NCBI RefSeq assembly: GCF_900129635.1
Contig: NZ_FSRB01000001.1
Location: forward strand, 1,651,501-1,715,500
DNA from: Singulisphaera sp. GP187
GTDB taxonomy: Bacteria > Planctomycetota > Planctomycetia > Isosphaerales > Isosphaeraceae
DNA length: 64,000 nucleotides
Direction of reading: 5' to 3'
This document shows positions 26,194-34,658 of the stretch, in pieces. The notes under the pieces were generated by a model. That model did not search any database. It was not told the DNA's origin and saw nothing but the letters and a program-made list of their open reading frames with translations. Position 1 is the first letter of the stretch; each line of letters opens with the position of its first letter. The position numbers and the translations under genes were made by a program.

Positions 26194-26383
26194 CTTCATA
26201 TCGAGGGTGCTCGCCGGCCAATACCTCAATGCGACGTGCCAACGCGAGCCTCTCGTCGCTGTGCATGGGGGCGTAGCGCAGGCCAGAGCGATTGATCCCC
26301 AGGGCGCGACAGGCGCGGCGCTGCGAGACGTCGAAGGCGTCACACAACTCGGCGACGATCGTGCGGCGACGTGCGGCGGTCAT
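26194..26383 (-). pseudogene. OrfB fragment of the outer IS3
   Basis: Begins MTAARRRTIVAELCDAF and continues SQRRACRALGINRSGLRY and LAGEHPRYE, the standard OrfB N-terminus of IS3 elements, where HPRYGYRRI would be expected next. At 26193 the text turns into the terminal repeat of the inner IS3. A run of eight A on the coding strand overlaps the orfA end, so the frameshift site is intact. Confidence 0.85.
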
Positions 26384-26655
26384 GGCTTTTTTTTCAAGGA
26401 CTCCTGGAGCATGCGACGGTCGAGCGCCAGTTCGGCCACGAGTTCCTTGAGACGTCCGTTCTCGTTTTCAAGTTCAGTGATTTTGATTTGTTCGCCCGAT
26501 GCTGGGTTCTCCTGGAGGGCCTTCCAACGGTAGTAGGTCGTCAGTCCGATGCCGCCCTTGCGGCACGCCTGGTTGATGTTCAATCCGGCCTGGAGGTCCG
26601 CTTGGACCTCGCGGAGGATCTTGGCGATCTGGTCGGGTCTGGGCCGCTTTCGCAT
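26380..26655 (-). CDS. IS3-family transposase OrfA (outer element)
   Basis: A 91-residue OrfA: RPDQIAKILREVQADLQAG, then NINQACRKGGIGLTTYYRW as helix-turn-helix, and the coiled-coil ITELENENGRLKELVAELAL ending LKKKP. It is different from the OrfA at 23281, so the two IS3 elements belong to different subgroups. Complete, but its OrfB is lost. Confidence 0.9.
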   Translation of the reverse strand: MRKRPRPDQIAKILREVQADLQAGLNINQACRKGGIGLTTYYRWKALQENPASGEQIKITELENENGRLKELVAELALDRRMLQESLKKKP

Positions 26656-26729
26656 GGGTCGCTCCCTGGCTGGGTCAGCCAGTTATACGATTCCCATTAA
26701 GACTGGACCAGATTATGGGGGGCAGGCCA

Positions 26730-27260
26730 GCTTGCAACCTCTATCTGAGGAGGATTCCCTACACCGAACCCTGGGTCATGCTTCTTCGGAGGGTCTGGCC
26801 GAGTTTTATTTTTCCACACATGATTCTGCTTTACGGAATTGAGCAGCTACTTATCCAATCGGCCGTGCCGTTTTACGAGCACGATTTCATGACCACCGGC
26901 CTTGTTCGTAGGCTTCCGCGTTTGGCGGCCCACCTCAGTCCGATGGCCGGTGACCTAATTGGCTGCGAGAGCGTCCCGCTTTCCGGGTTCACCCAAGGTG
27001 CCACGTTGACCATGACCCTAGACGTGCCGTATGAAGGCACAGAGCCTCTCAGCGAGAGTGAGTGGGAGCGGGATTGACCAGAAACGGCTGGTCCGCAGTA
27101 AGAAAGGGCCTCATGCCGACGCAGGGTTATTGGCGGTCGTTACTGCTACCAGCGCCGGTGAGACTTGGCTTGAGGCTGTCGGCTACTTGAACAAACCTGT
27201 CCTGTTCCTCTTAGCGCCTGGGAAAAATCAAAGGGGATGGAGCGAATTTAGGGAACGAGT
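26730..27260. other. Unassigned stretch right of the IS nest
   Basis: About 530 bases of intermediate GC. A frame from 26820 to 27077 could encode 85 residues (ILLYGIEQLLIQSAVPFYE at its start), but no domain, ribosome site or homology is recognisable. Near 27227-27260 is a diverged copy of the AATCAAAGGGG..GGAGCGAAT repeat. It is probably old, decayed DNA. Confidence 0.35.
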
Positions 27261-27314
27261 ATTCAAAGGGGGCAAGAGCCGATATGACCATGTCGGCTCC
27301 TGACCCCTTTGAAT
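27261..27314. repeat. Long imperfect palindrome, REP-like
   Basis: ATTCAAAGGGGGCAAGAGCC.. to ..GGCTCCTGACCCCTTTGAAT forms arms of about 26 bases with a few mismatches around GATATGACCATGTC. It is the same family as 29066-29111. It lies 40 bases beyond the 3' end of the glucarate-dehydratase-like gene and could end transcription. Confidence 0.75.
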
Positions 27315-27356
27315 TCCCCGCATCCGTTAAAGTAGAGCTACCAAGGGCGCTTCGGA

Positions 27357-28706
27357 TCAGAGCAGGCCGCCGGTCCAGCCCGGTTCGAGTCTCCGCATCA
27401 GCGACGCGTCCTCACGTTTCGCCATGCCGCATTTGCGATAGACCTCATGGGCGCGGGCGAGCTTGTCCCGGTCGAGCGTCACGCCCAGGCCCGGCCCGTT
27501 GGGGATCGCCATGGTCCCCCCTTGGATCGGCAGCTTGGGTCCTTCGATGATATCGGCATTCTCGGGCAGCCACACGTAATGCGTGTCGCTGGCCATCGTC
27601 AGTTGGGGCAAGCTCGCGGCCAGGTGGATCATGGCGGCCATGCTGATCCCCGCGTGATTGTTGCTGTGCTGGCTCAAGGTCCAACCCGCCGCCTCGGCGA
27701 TCGGCCCGAGCGCCAGGTTGCCGGCAAAACCGCCGAAGTAATGAAGGTCGGTCAGAAGCACGTCGATCGGCTTCCGACGGAACGCCTCGGCTAGGTGGGC
27801 GAAGCGGGTCACGCACATGTTGGTGCTCATCTTGAGCCCCGTCGCCTTGCGAACCTCGGCCATGGCCGTCTGGCCTCGGACCGGGTCTTCATAATACTCC
27901 ATCGGCAAGCCCGCCAGCTCCTTACCGATCCGGACCGCCGTCTCCGTTCGCCAGCGCGCGTTGGGGTCGATCCGGAGCAGGCAATCGGTCCCGAGCGTAC
28001 TGACCATCGCCTTCAAGGTGTCGCGCTCGGCTTCGGGTGAGAGCACTCCCGCCTTGAGCTTGAAGCTTCGAAACCCCCAGCGCTCGCGAAACTTCCCTGC
28101 CATCGCAGCCATCGCCTCGGGCGTTCGGACCTCGCCCCAGTCGTCGAGCGCCCGAACTCCCCGCCCCCGCGCATCGCTGACCCGAGGGTCGGCAAGGACG
28201 GTCGGATGGTCGGCGGCATACCGGTAGAAGAGGTAGGCCGCGACAGGGACCTGGTCACGCACCGGGCCTCCGACCAACTCGCAGAGCCGCCGGCCGGTCG
28301 CCTTCCCGCAAGCGTCGAGGCACGCCATCTCAATCGCCGCATAGGCCCCCGGCTCTCGCGGCAGGATTTCCCGCGCGAGCTCGCGATAGCTGAAAGCGTT
28401 CCGCCCGACGACGATTGCCCGCGCCCGCTCGAGCGCATCCGTCACATCCCGGTTCCCCGAGGTCTCGCCGATCCCGATGATCTTGCCGTCCGTCTCCAGC
28501 TCGACCACGTTCCTCAAGAAATAAGGGCCGTGGCAGCCCCCCGCAAAGAGCAACGGTGGGTCGGGAAGCGCGATCGGCGTGACCTTCAACCCGGTGATCC
28601 TGAGCGGCGCCTGACCGTCCTGAGCGGCGAGGACCGACGACTGCGTTTTCGCTCCCACGAGGCCGACAGCGGCCAGGCGAAGCCAGTCTCGACGATGCAG
28701 ACTCAT
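27357..28706 (-). CDS. Tat-exported enolase-superfamily protein, glucarate dehydratase-like
   Basis: The 449-residue protein has a twin-arginine leader (HRRDWLRLAAVGLVGA). The mature part is a mandelate-racemase/enolase fold of glucarate-dehydratase type. Visible are FKLKAG (KxK acid/base), LRIDPNARW (Asp and Asn, metal and substrate), YYEDPV (Glu), KMSTNMCVT, VLLTDLHYFGG (Asp) and LSQHSNNHAG, where His abstracts the proton. The usual reaction is dehydration of D-glucarate to 5-keto-4-deoxy-glucarate; export of such an enzyme is unusual, so the real substrate may differ. No transporter or aldolase is adjacent. Confidence 0.87.
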   Translation of the reverse strand: MSLHRRDWLRLAAVGLVGAKTQSSVLAAQDGQAPLRITGLKVTPIALPDPPLLFAGGCHGPYFLRNVVELETDGKIIGIGETSGNRDVTDALERARAIVVGRNAFSYRELAREILPREPGAYAAIEMACLDACGKATGRRLCELVGGPVRDQVPVAAYLFYRYAADHPTVLADPRVSDARGRGVRALDDWGEVRTPEAMAAMAGKFRERWGFRSFKLKAGVLSPEAERDTLKAMVSTLGTDCLLRIDPNARWRTETAVRIGKELAGLPMEYYEDPVRGQTAMAEVRKATGLKMSTNMCVTRFAHLAEAFRRKPIDVLLTDLHYFGGFAGNLALGPIAEAAGWTLSQHSNNHAGISMAAMIHLAASLPQLTMASDTHYVWLPENADIIEGPKLPIQGGTMAIPNGPGLGVTLDRDKLARAHEVYRKCGMAKREDASLMRRLEPGWTGGLL

Positions 28707-29218
28707 GTCCGTAGCACCCTCGAACGGGATCGACCCAGTTCAGAGGCTCACCTTAACCGGGCGCTTGGGACGCCGCCACAACGAACCCGACGGATTCGCC
28801 TTCTGGGACAGGCTTTGAGCCAGGGCCAGCGCACACTTTACTCGTTGATAGAAAAAACGTTACGGAATCAGGAAGAAACCCCGGGAATTCAAAGGGGGGT
28901 CAGGAGCGAATGGCACGAGGATAATACGACTATTTATTTAGAAATATTTTTTTAACACGCGATAAGGCGTCAGGCATGATGGTATGGCTAATACGATTGG
29001 ACTTTTTATGTGCTCGTGCGATTGAGCGTTTGTTCCGGAATGAGGGTGGCCTCCCCTGGGAATTCAAAGGGGTCAGGAGCCGATATGGCCATATCGGCTC
29101 CTGACCCCTTTTTTCTCCCGGGGTCGGAGACCCCAGCGACAAGGACGTGAGCGACTCGAGGACAAACCGCTGTCCCGTGAATCGTCCTGAAATCGGAAAG
29201 TGATTTACGTCCCGTTCC
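28707..29218. other. Intergenic region with REP-like copies
   Basis: About 510 bases. Contains GGGAATTCAAAGGGGGGTCA, GGAGCGAATGGCACGAGG (28883-28920), AT-rich DNA (28921-29010) and the perfect palindrome at 29066. No gene is supported; the promoter of the glucarate-dehydratase-like gene should lie at its left edge. Confidence 0.5.
29066..29111. repeat. Perfect 46-bp palindrome, REP-like
   Basis: Arms of 23 bases without loop: AAAGGGGTCAGGAGCCGATA, then TGG, mirrored exactly. A T-run follows (29109-29114). It lies 105 bases beyond the 3' end of the glycosyltransferase gene and could also serve as its terminator. Confidence 0.85.
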
Positions 29219-30499
29219 TTACCCGGCCTGGCGACCGAACCAGCCCAGCGCGTGCTGTCGGGGATTGGCGATCGCCTGTTCGGTTCGGGCGCGAAGCGTG
29301 GCGTACCGATCGTCCCAGGTATAGCCCTGATCGACGAGTTTTCGCCCTGCCTCGCCGAGTTGCCGCGCCCTGGCCGGATCGTTCAGGAGTCCGCCGATCG
29401 ACTCGCTCAAGCGGTCGAGGTCACCGAAGGGGACGAGAAGCCCGGTCTGTTCGTGGCGGACGACCTCGGGTACGCCCCCCGCGTCGGCGGCGACCACGGG
29501 AAGGCCATTCGCCCAGGCCTCGAGGAAGACGATCCCGAACGAGTCGGTCCGGGAGGGCATCGAGAAGAGGTCGATCGCGGCGAAGAAGTCGGCGCGCTGG
29601 TCGAGGGGAAGGGGACCGAGGAGGGATAGCCAGGAGGGAACTCCGCCGGGAAATTCGGCGAGGAACCGTTCGAAGCAGGGGGAGCTTGGTCCGGCCATGA
29701 CCAGGTGGATCGGATCGTCCGACGACCGCGCTTCGTTCAAACGGGCGACCGCTCGAACCAGGTCGTTGCTTCCCTTGTTCGGGTCCAGGGTCGCCAGGTG
29801 CCCGACCACCGGCCGTCCCGCCGGGATCCGCAACTTTTGGCGAACGGATTGGCGATCGCCGCCGGTGACTTCCTGATGCTCGACGGCCATGCCGAGCGTG
29901 AGGATTCGGGCGTCGGCGATGCCCCAGTCGCGAACCACGTCGGCTTCCAGGCTGGTCTGGACGACCACGACGTCGGCGCGAGCGAGGAGGCGAATCTGGT
30001 GCGGTTTGGTGTAGTACTTGCGGACCGGGTCGCCGGGGGTCGCCAGGTGGAGGAACGGAGTGAGGATCAACGGAGCCCCGGCGTCCTGAGCGGTCCGGAG
30101 TGCACCGTACGAGAAGACGGTGTAAGGGAACCCGACCGCGAAAACGGCGTCGTAGTTGCCTCGGACCTGTTCGATGCCCGGCAGGATTGGCATGAACGAG
30201 TCGGCGCGGCATTGAGTGGGCCAGTGGGGCGCGTAGCTCAAGAGCCGTCCGACATAGCGCTGGAGGGGACGATGCCGGACCGCGAATCGGCGAACCCGCG
30301 CTCCATCGACCTCGGTCTCGCTCGGTTCGTCGACGCGCCGACGGCTCTGATCGGTGAAATACCAGAGGTCGTGGGCGTCGCTCGTCAAGACATCCACGGA
30401 ATGGCCGTCCGCGACAAACCGGCGGACGATCGCCCGTCCGTAGTTCTCTGCCCCACCCACACACGGGTAATAACGGTGGGTAAACCAGGCGATCCGCAT
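29219..30499 (-). CDS. Glycosyltransferase family 4
   Basis: A 426-residue GT-B enzyme that transfers a sugar from a nucleotide donor. The N-terminal domain starts RIAWFTHRYYPCVGGAENYG (glycosyltransferase 4-like). The C-terminal domain has VVGHLATLDPNKGSNDLV, LFSMPSRTDSFGIVFLEAWA (EX7E motif) and PVVAADAGGVPEVV, typical of the Glycos_transf_1 domain. ATG 30499 follows AAGGAGGA; the open frame to 30589 has no homology. It is the third leftward gene of the polysaccharide cluster. Confidence 0.9.
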   Translation of the reverse strand: MRIAWFTHRYYPCVGGAENYGRAIVRRFVADGHSVDVLTSDAHDLWYFTDQSRRRVDEPSETEVDGARVRRFAVRHRPLQRYVGRLLSYAPHWPTQCRADSFMPILPGIEQVRGNYDAVFAVGFPYTVFSYGALRTAQDAGAPLILTPFLHLATPGDPVRKYYTKPHQIRLLARADVVVVQTSLEADVVRDWGIADARILTLGMAVEHQEVTGGDRQSVRQKLRIPAGRPVVGHLATLDPNKGSNDLVRAVARLNEARSSDDPIHLVMAGPSSPCFERFLAEFPGGVPSWLSLLGPLPLDQRADFFAAIDLFSMPSRTDSFGIVFLEAWANGLPVVAADAGGVPEVVRHEQTGLLVPFGDLDRLSESIGGLLNDPARARQLGEAGRKLVDQGYTWDDRYATLRARTEQAIANPRQHALGWFGRQAG

Positions 30500-30630
30500 C
30501 GGGTGTTGTCCTCCTTGACGAGCATCCGCCGCCGCTTGTCGGACGCTCGTTTCGGTTCTGAGCGTCCCTGCGAACAGGCCACCAATCACAACTCAAGGCT
30601 GGGAACCGGAAAGCAAGCGGGACGGGTGGG

Positions 30631-32223
30631 CTATCGCCGAGTCGTTGGCGGGGTGCCCGGATCTTCCTTCGCGGGGGTCTGCTGGGCGACGGTGGGCCGC
30701 AACGGGCCGCGGCGGTCGTAGATCTGGATCTGCACCTCGCGCGGTTTCGGGTGCGCCGGGATCGTGAGGATCGGGTCGCGGCCCGCGATCATCTTGCGAA
30801 CCACCGGTCCGTAGTTCCAGCGCCCTCGAAGATGGGCGTCTCGGACGACGACCCAGCGGGTGTTCGGATCGATCGCGGCCCAATTCACCTCGGAAAAACG
30901 GAAGCCGGGCTGGCCGCTGAAGAAGAGCGACCAGTCGGTCATGTCGAGAACCTTGCCGTGGTCGTGGGCCTTGGTCTGTGCGATCCAGGTACCGGCGTCG
31001 CGATAGGCCGAGAAACTTCCGTGATAGGAAGTCATGCCCTGAACGTGCGGCACGGCGATGAATCCGGCCAGGATGGCGGCCCAGACCCCGGGGCCGAGCC
31101 GGAACCGTTCCTCGCCCTGCCCGAGCCACTGCCCTGGGATCACGATCGAACGCATCAACCAAGCGATGCCATTAGCGGCCGCAAGGGTCAGGAGCATTGC
31201 CGGGACGAGGCCGTGGCGGACCGTACAGTAGCCGCCGGTCGCGTGCAACCGGATCAAGCCGAGGGTCGAAGCCACGACAATGACCCCCATGAACAGCCAG
31301 ACCCGAGCGCGGGCCGACCAGGGACGCGCGGTGATCAGGCCAAGCAAGACCAGGGGTAAGAGCGCGGTCGACACCGCGGTCCGAACGACCTTGAGCATCC
31401 GGCGGGTCGCCATCCGATAAGTTTCAAGCGTGGTCTGGTTTGGCGCCAGGGGGCGTTCGCGCTCGATGGCCATCGCGTCCGACTTCGGCGCCGTGCCGAG
31501 GAGCCGTGCGATCGACGGCTTCGTCCCAAGCCCCCCTTTGGCTGCCATGTACGGTCCGACGAGCAGCAGCGGCCCGACAACCAGGAAGGCCACCGCAGCC
31601 CACCAACGGGGCCAGTAGATGCGAGTCGCCCAGTGGAGGGGCAGGAGCAGGAGCGTCGCCACCAGGGCCAACGGGAGGAGCATCCCTTCGGGGCGCGTCA
31701 GGTAAGCGAACGCACTGAAGCTGATCATCAACGGGAGCCAGAGGAAGCGGCCCTCGCGTAAGAACCGGACCGCGGCCCAGAGGCCGCACGTCCAGAAGAG
31801 CAAGAAGGTACACTCGCTCAGGACGTTGATCACCACGAACCCGGAGATCGGGTTACCGAGGCAGAGCAGGCAGCCGATCCAGGCCGTTGTCGGGCCATAG
31901 ATTTCCAGGCCGAGCAAGTAGAGCGGGATGACCAGCAAGATCATGGCGCTGGCCGAAACGATCTGGGCGGAGCGCTGCCAGGAGACCGGATCGGTTCCGC
32001 CGATGACCCGGTGGACCGCCGCGATTGCCATTGAGTGGAGCGGATGATCCACCGACTTGATCAGGCCTTCGGACCAGGCTCCGCGTTCGATCCGTTCAGC
32101 CTGGTGGATATAGCGCAGGCCGTCGGCGAAGGTGGCGTCCGAGTGGTAGCTGAGCCACAAGAGAAGCCCAGCAACTCCGACCATAAGGAGGCCGACTCGA
32201 ACTCCATGTTGAATCAGCGACAC
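30631..32223 (-). CDS. Membrane glycosyltransferase, GT39/ArnT-like
   Basis: A 530-residue protein with about ten membrane helices. The first extracellular loop carries acidic residues after helix 1 (DATFADGLRYIHQAERIERG), as in GT-C enzymes that take sugar from a polyprenyl phosphate. The C-terminal 120 residues form a soluble domain (HGSFSAYRDAGTWIAQTKAH). The GTG start at 32223 overlaps the previous stop by 10 bases and has AAGGA upstream; ATG 32184 is an alternative. It would glycosylate a product on the outer face of the membrane. Confidence 0.75.
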   Translation of the reverse strand: MSLIQHGVRVGLLMVGVAGLLLWLSYHSDATFADGLRYIHQAERIERGAWSEGLIKSVDHPLHSMAIAAVHRVIGGTDPVSWQRSAQIVSASAMILLVIPLYLLGLEIYGPTTAWIGCLLCLGNPISGFVVINVLSECTFLLFWTCGLWAAVRFLREGRFLWLPLMISFSAFAYLTRPEGMLLPLALVATLLLLPLHWATRIYWPRWWAAVAFLVVGPLLLVGPYMAAKGGLGTKPSIARLLGTAPKSDAMAIERERPLAPNQTTLETYRMATRRMLKVVRTAVSTALLPLVLLGLITARPWSARARVWLFMGVIVVASTLGLIRLHATGGYCTVRHGLVPAMLLTLAAANGIAWLMRSIVIPGQWLGQGEERFRLGPGVWAAILAGFIAVPHVQGMTSYHGSFSAYRDAGTWIAQTKAHDHGKVLDMTDWSLFFSGQPGFRFSEVNWAAIDPNTRWVVVRDAHLRGRWNYGPVVRKMIAGRDPILTIPAHPKPREVQIQIYDRRGPLRPTVAQQTPAKEDPGTPPTTRR

Positions 32224-33359
32224 GCCGGTCCGTCCTTTCGCGGTTTGAGGAGCGTCGCAGTTGACGGTCCTCGTCGCTTCCCTGCCGGAACAATTTGAGG
32301 AGTGGTGTGCGATCCCTCACGGGACCCACGAGTCACGGCCAAAGACTTCGCGGTGATCGAATCGGCGAGGGTCAACACTTGGCGACCCCGCGGTTCGAGT
32401 CCTCGACGAAACGCTCGTGCCATCTCTCCAATCGTCCGCCACGCTCGTCCATCATCGGTCCTTCCTTGGACCATTGACCCGCTGCGCCTTACGATCGCTT
32501 CGAGCGAAATAATCCTCGAAAGCGTTAGGAACTGCCATCGGGGCAAGTGTTTACGGAAATACAAGAGCTTGCTGTGTCGAGTGATGACCCGCATTCTGGG
32601 GGAAATCGCTCGATTTTGCAAGGGATGTAGATGGACAACCCGCACATCCTGGTCATAAATCACCGACCAACCGCGATTTTGAGCGGAGCGGCAGAGGTCG
32701 ACCTCTTCGTGGTAGAGAAAGAAGTCTTCGTCCATCCCCCCCACCATGGCGAGCATGCGGGTATTCAGGAGCATGCAGGCACCGGTGACCCAGGCGACCG
32801 GGCCGGGGCGTGTCCGCCAACCGGGCTGGTATTTCCGCCGCGAGCGCGGTATCAACTGCTCCCAGGCCGTTCTGACCAAGCTAGGGAAGACGCCGACCGA
32901 GGGTTGTCGGGTGCCGTCCGGGTTCAGCAGCTTGAATCCGACGACGCCGGGCGCCTGGGTGGTCGGATCCGCCTCGAATCGAACGATTCGGTCAATGATC
33001 GAGCGGAGTTCCCCATCCGGGATGAGGACGTCGGGGTTGAGAACCAGGAGCCACCGGCTGCGAGCGGCTTGCCAACCGGCGTTCACGCCGGCGGAGAAGC
33101 CTCCGTTGTCGGGCTGGGCAAGGAGTTGGGTTCCCGCACCTCGAGCAATGGCCTGCAAGAGGTCGGTGGGGGGCCGGTTGGGAGATGCGTTATCGACGAC
33201 GATGACCTCGCAGATCCCTTGGGCCACTTCCGGAGTGGCCTCCAGCGACTCGACGAGCCGGCGCACCTCGGGCCAACTGTCATAGTTGACGATGACAACC
33301 GTCAGCAACGGAGTCCGCTCAGTGGGGGATTCGGGATTTTTCAGGGACGATCGATTCAC
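32214..33359 (-). CDS. Glycosyltransferase family 2, rhamnosyltransferase-like
   Basis: A 381-residue GT-A enzyme: LTVVIVNYDSWPEVRRLVES, EVIVVDNASPN, QPDNGGFSAGVNAGWQAA, LVLNPDVLIPD (DxD-like) and WVTGACMLL, then MDEDFFLYHEEVDLCRSAQN (the ED acceptor motif). This pattern is typical of WcaE/RfbN-like enzymes. The C-terminus is basic. The GTG start at 33359 faces the rightward glycosylphosphotransferase gene across 225 bases, so both halves of the cluster share a divergent promoter region. Confidence 0.88.
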   Translation of the reverse strand: MNRSSLKNPESPTERTPLLTVVIVNYDSWPEVRRLVESLEATPEVAQGICEVIVVDNASPNRPPTDLLQAIARGAGTQLLAQPDNGGFSAGVNAGWQAARSRWLLVLNPDVLIPDGELRSIIDRIVRFEADPTTQAPGVVGFKLLNPDGTRQPSVGVFPSLVRTAWEQLIPRSRRKYQPGWRTRPGPVAWVTGACMLLNTRMLAMVGGMDEDFFLYHEEVDLCRSAQNRGWSVIYDQDVRVVHLHPLQNRAISPRMRVITRHSKLLYFRKHLPRWQFLTLSRIISLEAIVRRSGSMVQGRTDDGRAWRTIGEMARAFRRGLEPRGRQVLTLADSITAKSLAVTRGSREGSHTTPQIVPAGKRRGPSTATLLKPRKDGPACR

Positions 33360-33584
33360 GCGTTCGACCTTGCTGCGGGCAATCGGGGTAACGATAACGG
33401 CAAGTTTACCGAATTCACTGGAATAAAGCGTCGGTTCGGTCGATGGAAGAGCTTGAGGGAATTACGATCGAGGTCCGCCATGGATCGGCGGAGAGACTCC
33501 AAGGAGACCGTTGGGGTTGAGCCGGGCGCGGGCCCGGACGGACTCTCGCCCCTACGCCAGACACCGATGGATCGGTGGAAACCC

Positions 33585-34658
33585 ATGAACAATCCTCTCG
33601 AACTGACCGGACGGGTGCGGCCATTGAGTCGTCCGTCAGCGGGGCGCGTCTTGATCGTGGGAGCCCGCCGGGATAGCCGTCGCCTGGCGCGCAGCCTGGG
33701 CGAAGGCCCCTGGGCCGGGCTTCCGGTCGTCGGTTTTATCGACGCGGGCCACCCTCGATATTCGGGAGGCATCGGTCGAGGACGACAACTGGCCGTCCAC
33801 GCCCAGAGCGATCCCGTCCCCGTCCTCGGGGGCATCGACCGGCTCGACGAACTGGTCGATCGCTCGCGTGCCACCCATGTCGTCGTCGCGGTCTCGGGGG
33901 GGCCGGCGAAGCGGCTTCGAACCCGGATCCCCAACCTGACCAATCCCGAGGTGTCGGTGCACTGGGTGACCGAGCAAGTCGATCGAGCCACGCGGCCCCC
34001 GCACGGGACGTTTGTGCCGGTGGAGCGACCGTCCTGGTCGCTCCCCTGGGATCGGTTGGGCAAACGTCTGGTTGACCTCATCGGTTCGGCGATCGGCTTG
34101 ACCCTGCTCGCTCCCTTGTTCCTGGTGGTCGCGTTCTTGATCCTCGTGACTACGGGGCGGCCGATCTTCTACTCGCAAGAGCGCGTGGGGCAGGGGGGGA
34201 AGCTATTTCGGATCCTCAAGTTCCGGAGCATGAGGACGGACGCCGAAGGGACCACCGGCCCGATCTGGGCCTCGAACCACGACGCCCGTTGCACGCCCAT
34301 CGGTGATTGGCTGCGGCATACCAACATCGACGAGCTGCCCCAGCTCTTCAATGTGTTCTGGGGCGATATGAGCCTGGTCGGGCCGCGCCCCGAGCGGCCG
34401 ATCTTCGTCGAGCAATTCCGCGACACGATCCCCGACTATGACCTCCGCCACGCGGTGCCCGGCGGCATGACGGGCTGGGCGCAAGTCCATGGCTGGCGCG
34501 GGCGGACCTCGCTCCGCAAGCGGATCCAGTATGATCTCGACTACATCCAGCGCTGGTCGTTCATGCTCGACTTTCGGATCCTGCTGATGACCGTTCAGCA
34601 CGTGGCCTGGGGAAAAACCACCTGGGTGAGCCCGAAGCCGCGGAGCGGCGAGCAATGA
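33585..34658 (+). CDS. Polyprenyl glycosylphosphotransferase (initiating exopolysaccharide sugar transferase)
   Basis: Transfers the first sugar-phosphate to undecaprenyl phosphate at the membrane. The N-terminal 150 residues form a CoA-binding-like domain (VLIVGARRDSRRLARSL). One membrane segment follows (LIGSAIGLTLLAPLFLVVAF), then the bacterial sugar transferase domain: PIFYSQERVGQGGKLFRILK, FRSMRTDAE, RHTNIDELPQLFNV, MSLVGPRPERP and PGMTGWAQVHG-like text. Only one membrane stretch is present where WcaJ-like enzymes have five, so it is closer to the PglC/CpsE-short form. ATG 33585 has GGTGGA five bases upstream. The next gene overlaps its stop. Confidence 0.9.
   Translation: MNNPLELTGRVRPLSRPSAGRVLIVGARRDSRRLARSLGEGPWAGLPVVGFIDAGHPRYSGGIGRGRQLAVHAQSDPVPVLGGIDRLDELVDRSRATHVVVAVSGGPAKRLRTRIPNLTNPEVSVHWVTEQVDRATRPPHGTFVPVERPSWSLPWDRLGKRLVDLIGSAIGLTLLAPLFLVVAFLILVTTGRPIFYSQERVGQGGKLFRILKFRSMRTDAEGTTGPIWASNHDARCTPIGDWLRHTNIDELPQLFNVFWGDMSLVGPRPERPIFVEQFRDTIPDYDLRHAVPGGMTGWAQVHGWRGRTSLRKRIQYDLDYIQRWSFMLDFRILLMTVQHVAWGKTTWVSPKPRSGEQ

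Larger units (their letters stand above)
23111..26729 (-). mobile_element. Outer IS3-family element (remnant), split by a second IS3
   Basis: Terminal inverted repeats face each other: TGGCCTGCTCCCCATATC at 23111 and the complement of TGGCCTGCCCCCCATAATC ending at 26729. Similarity continues inward for about 40 bases (TGGTCCAG..TAATGG.AATC). orfA (26655-26380) and the start of orfB are intact on the reverse strand, but orfB stops at 26194 where the inner IS3 begins. Only about 65 bases remain on the far side, so most of orfB has been deleted. Confidence 0.75.
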
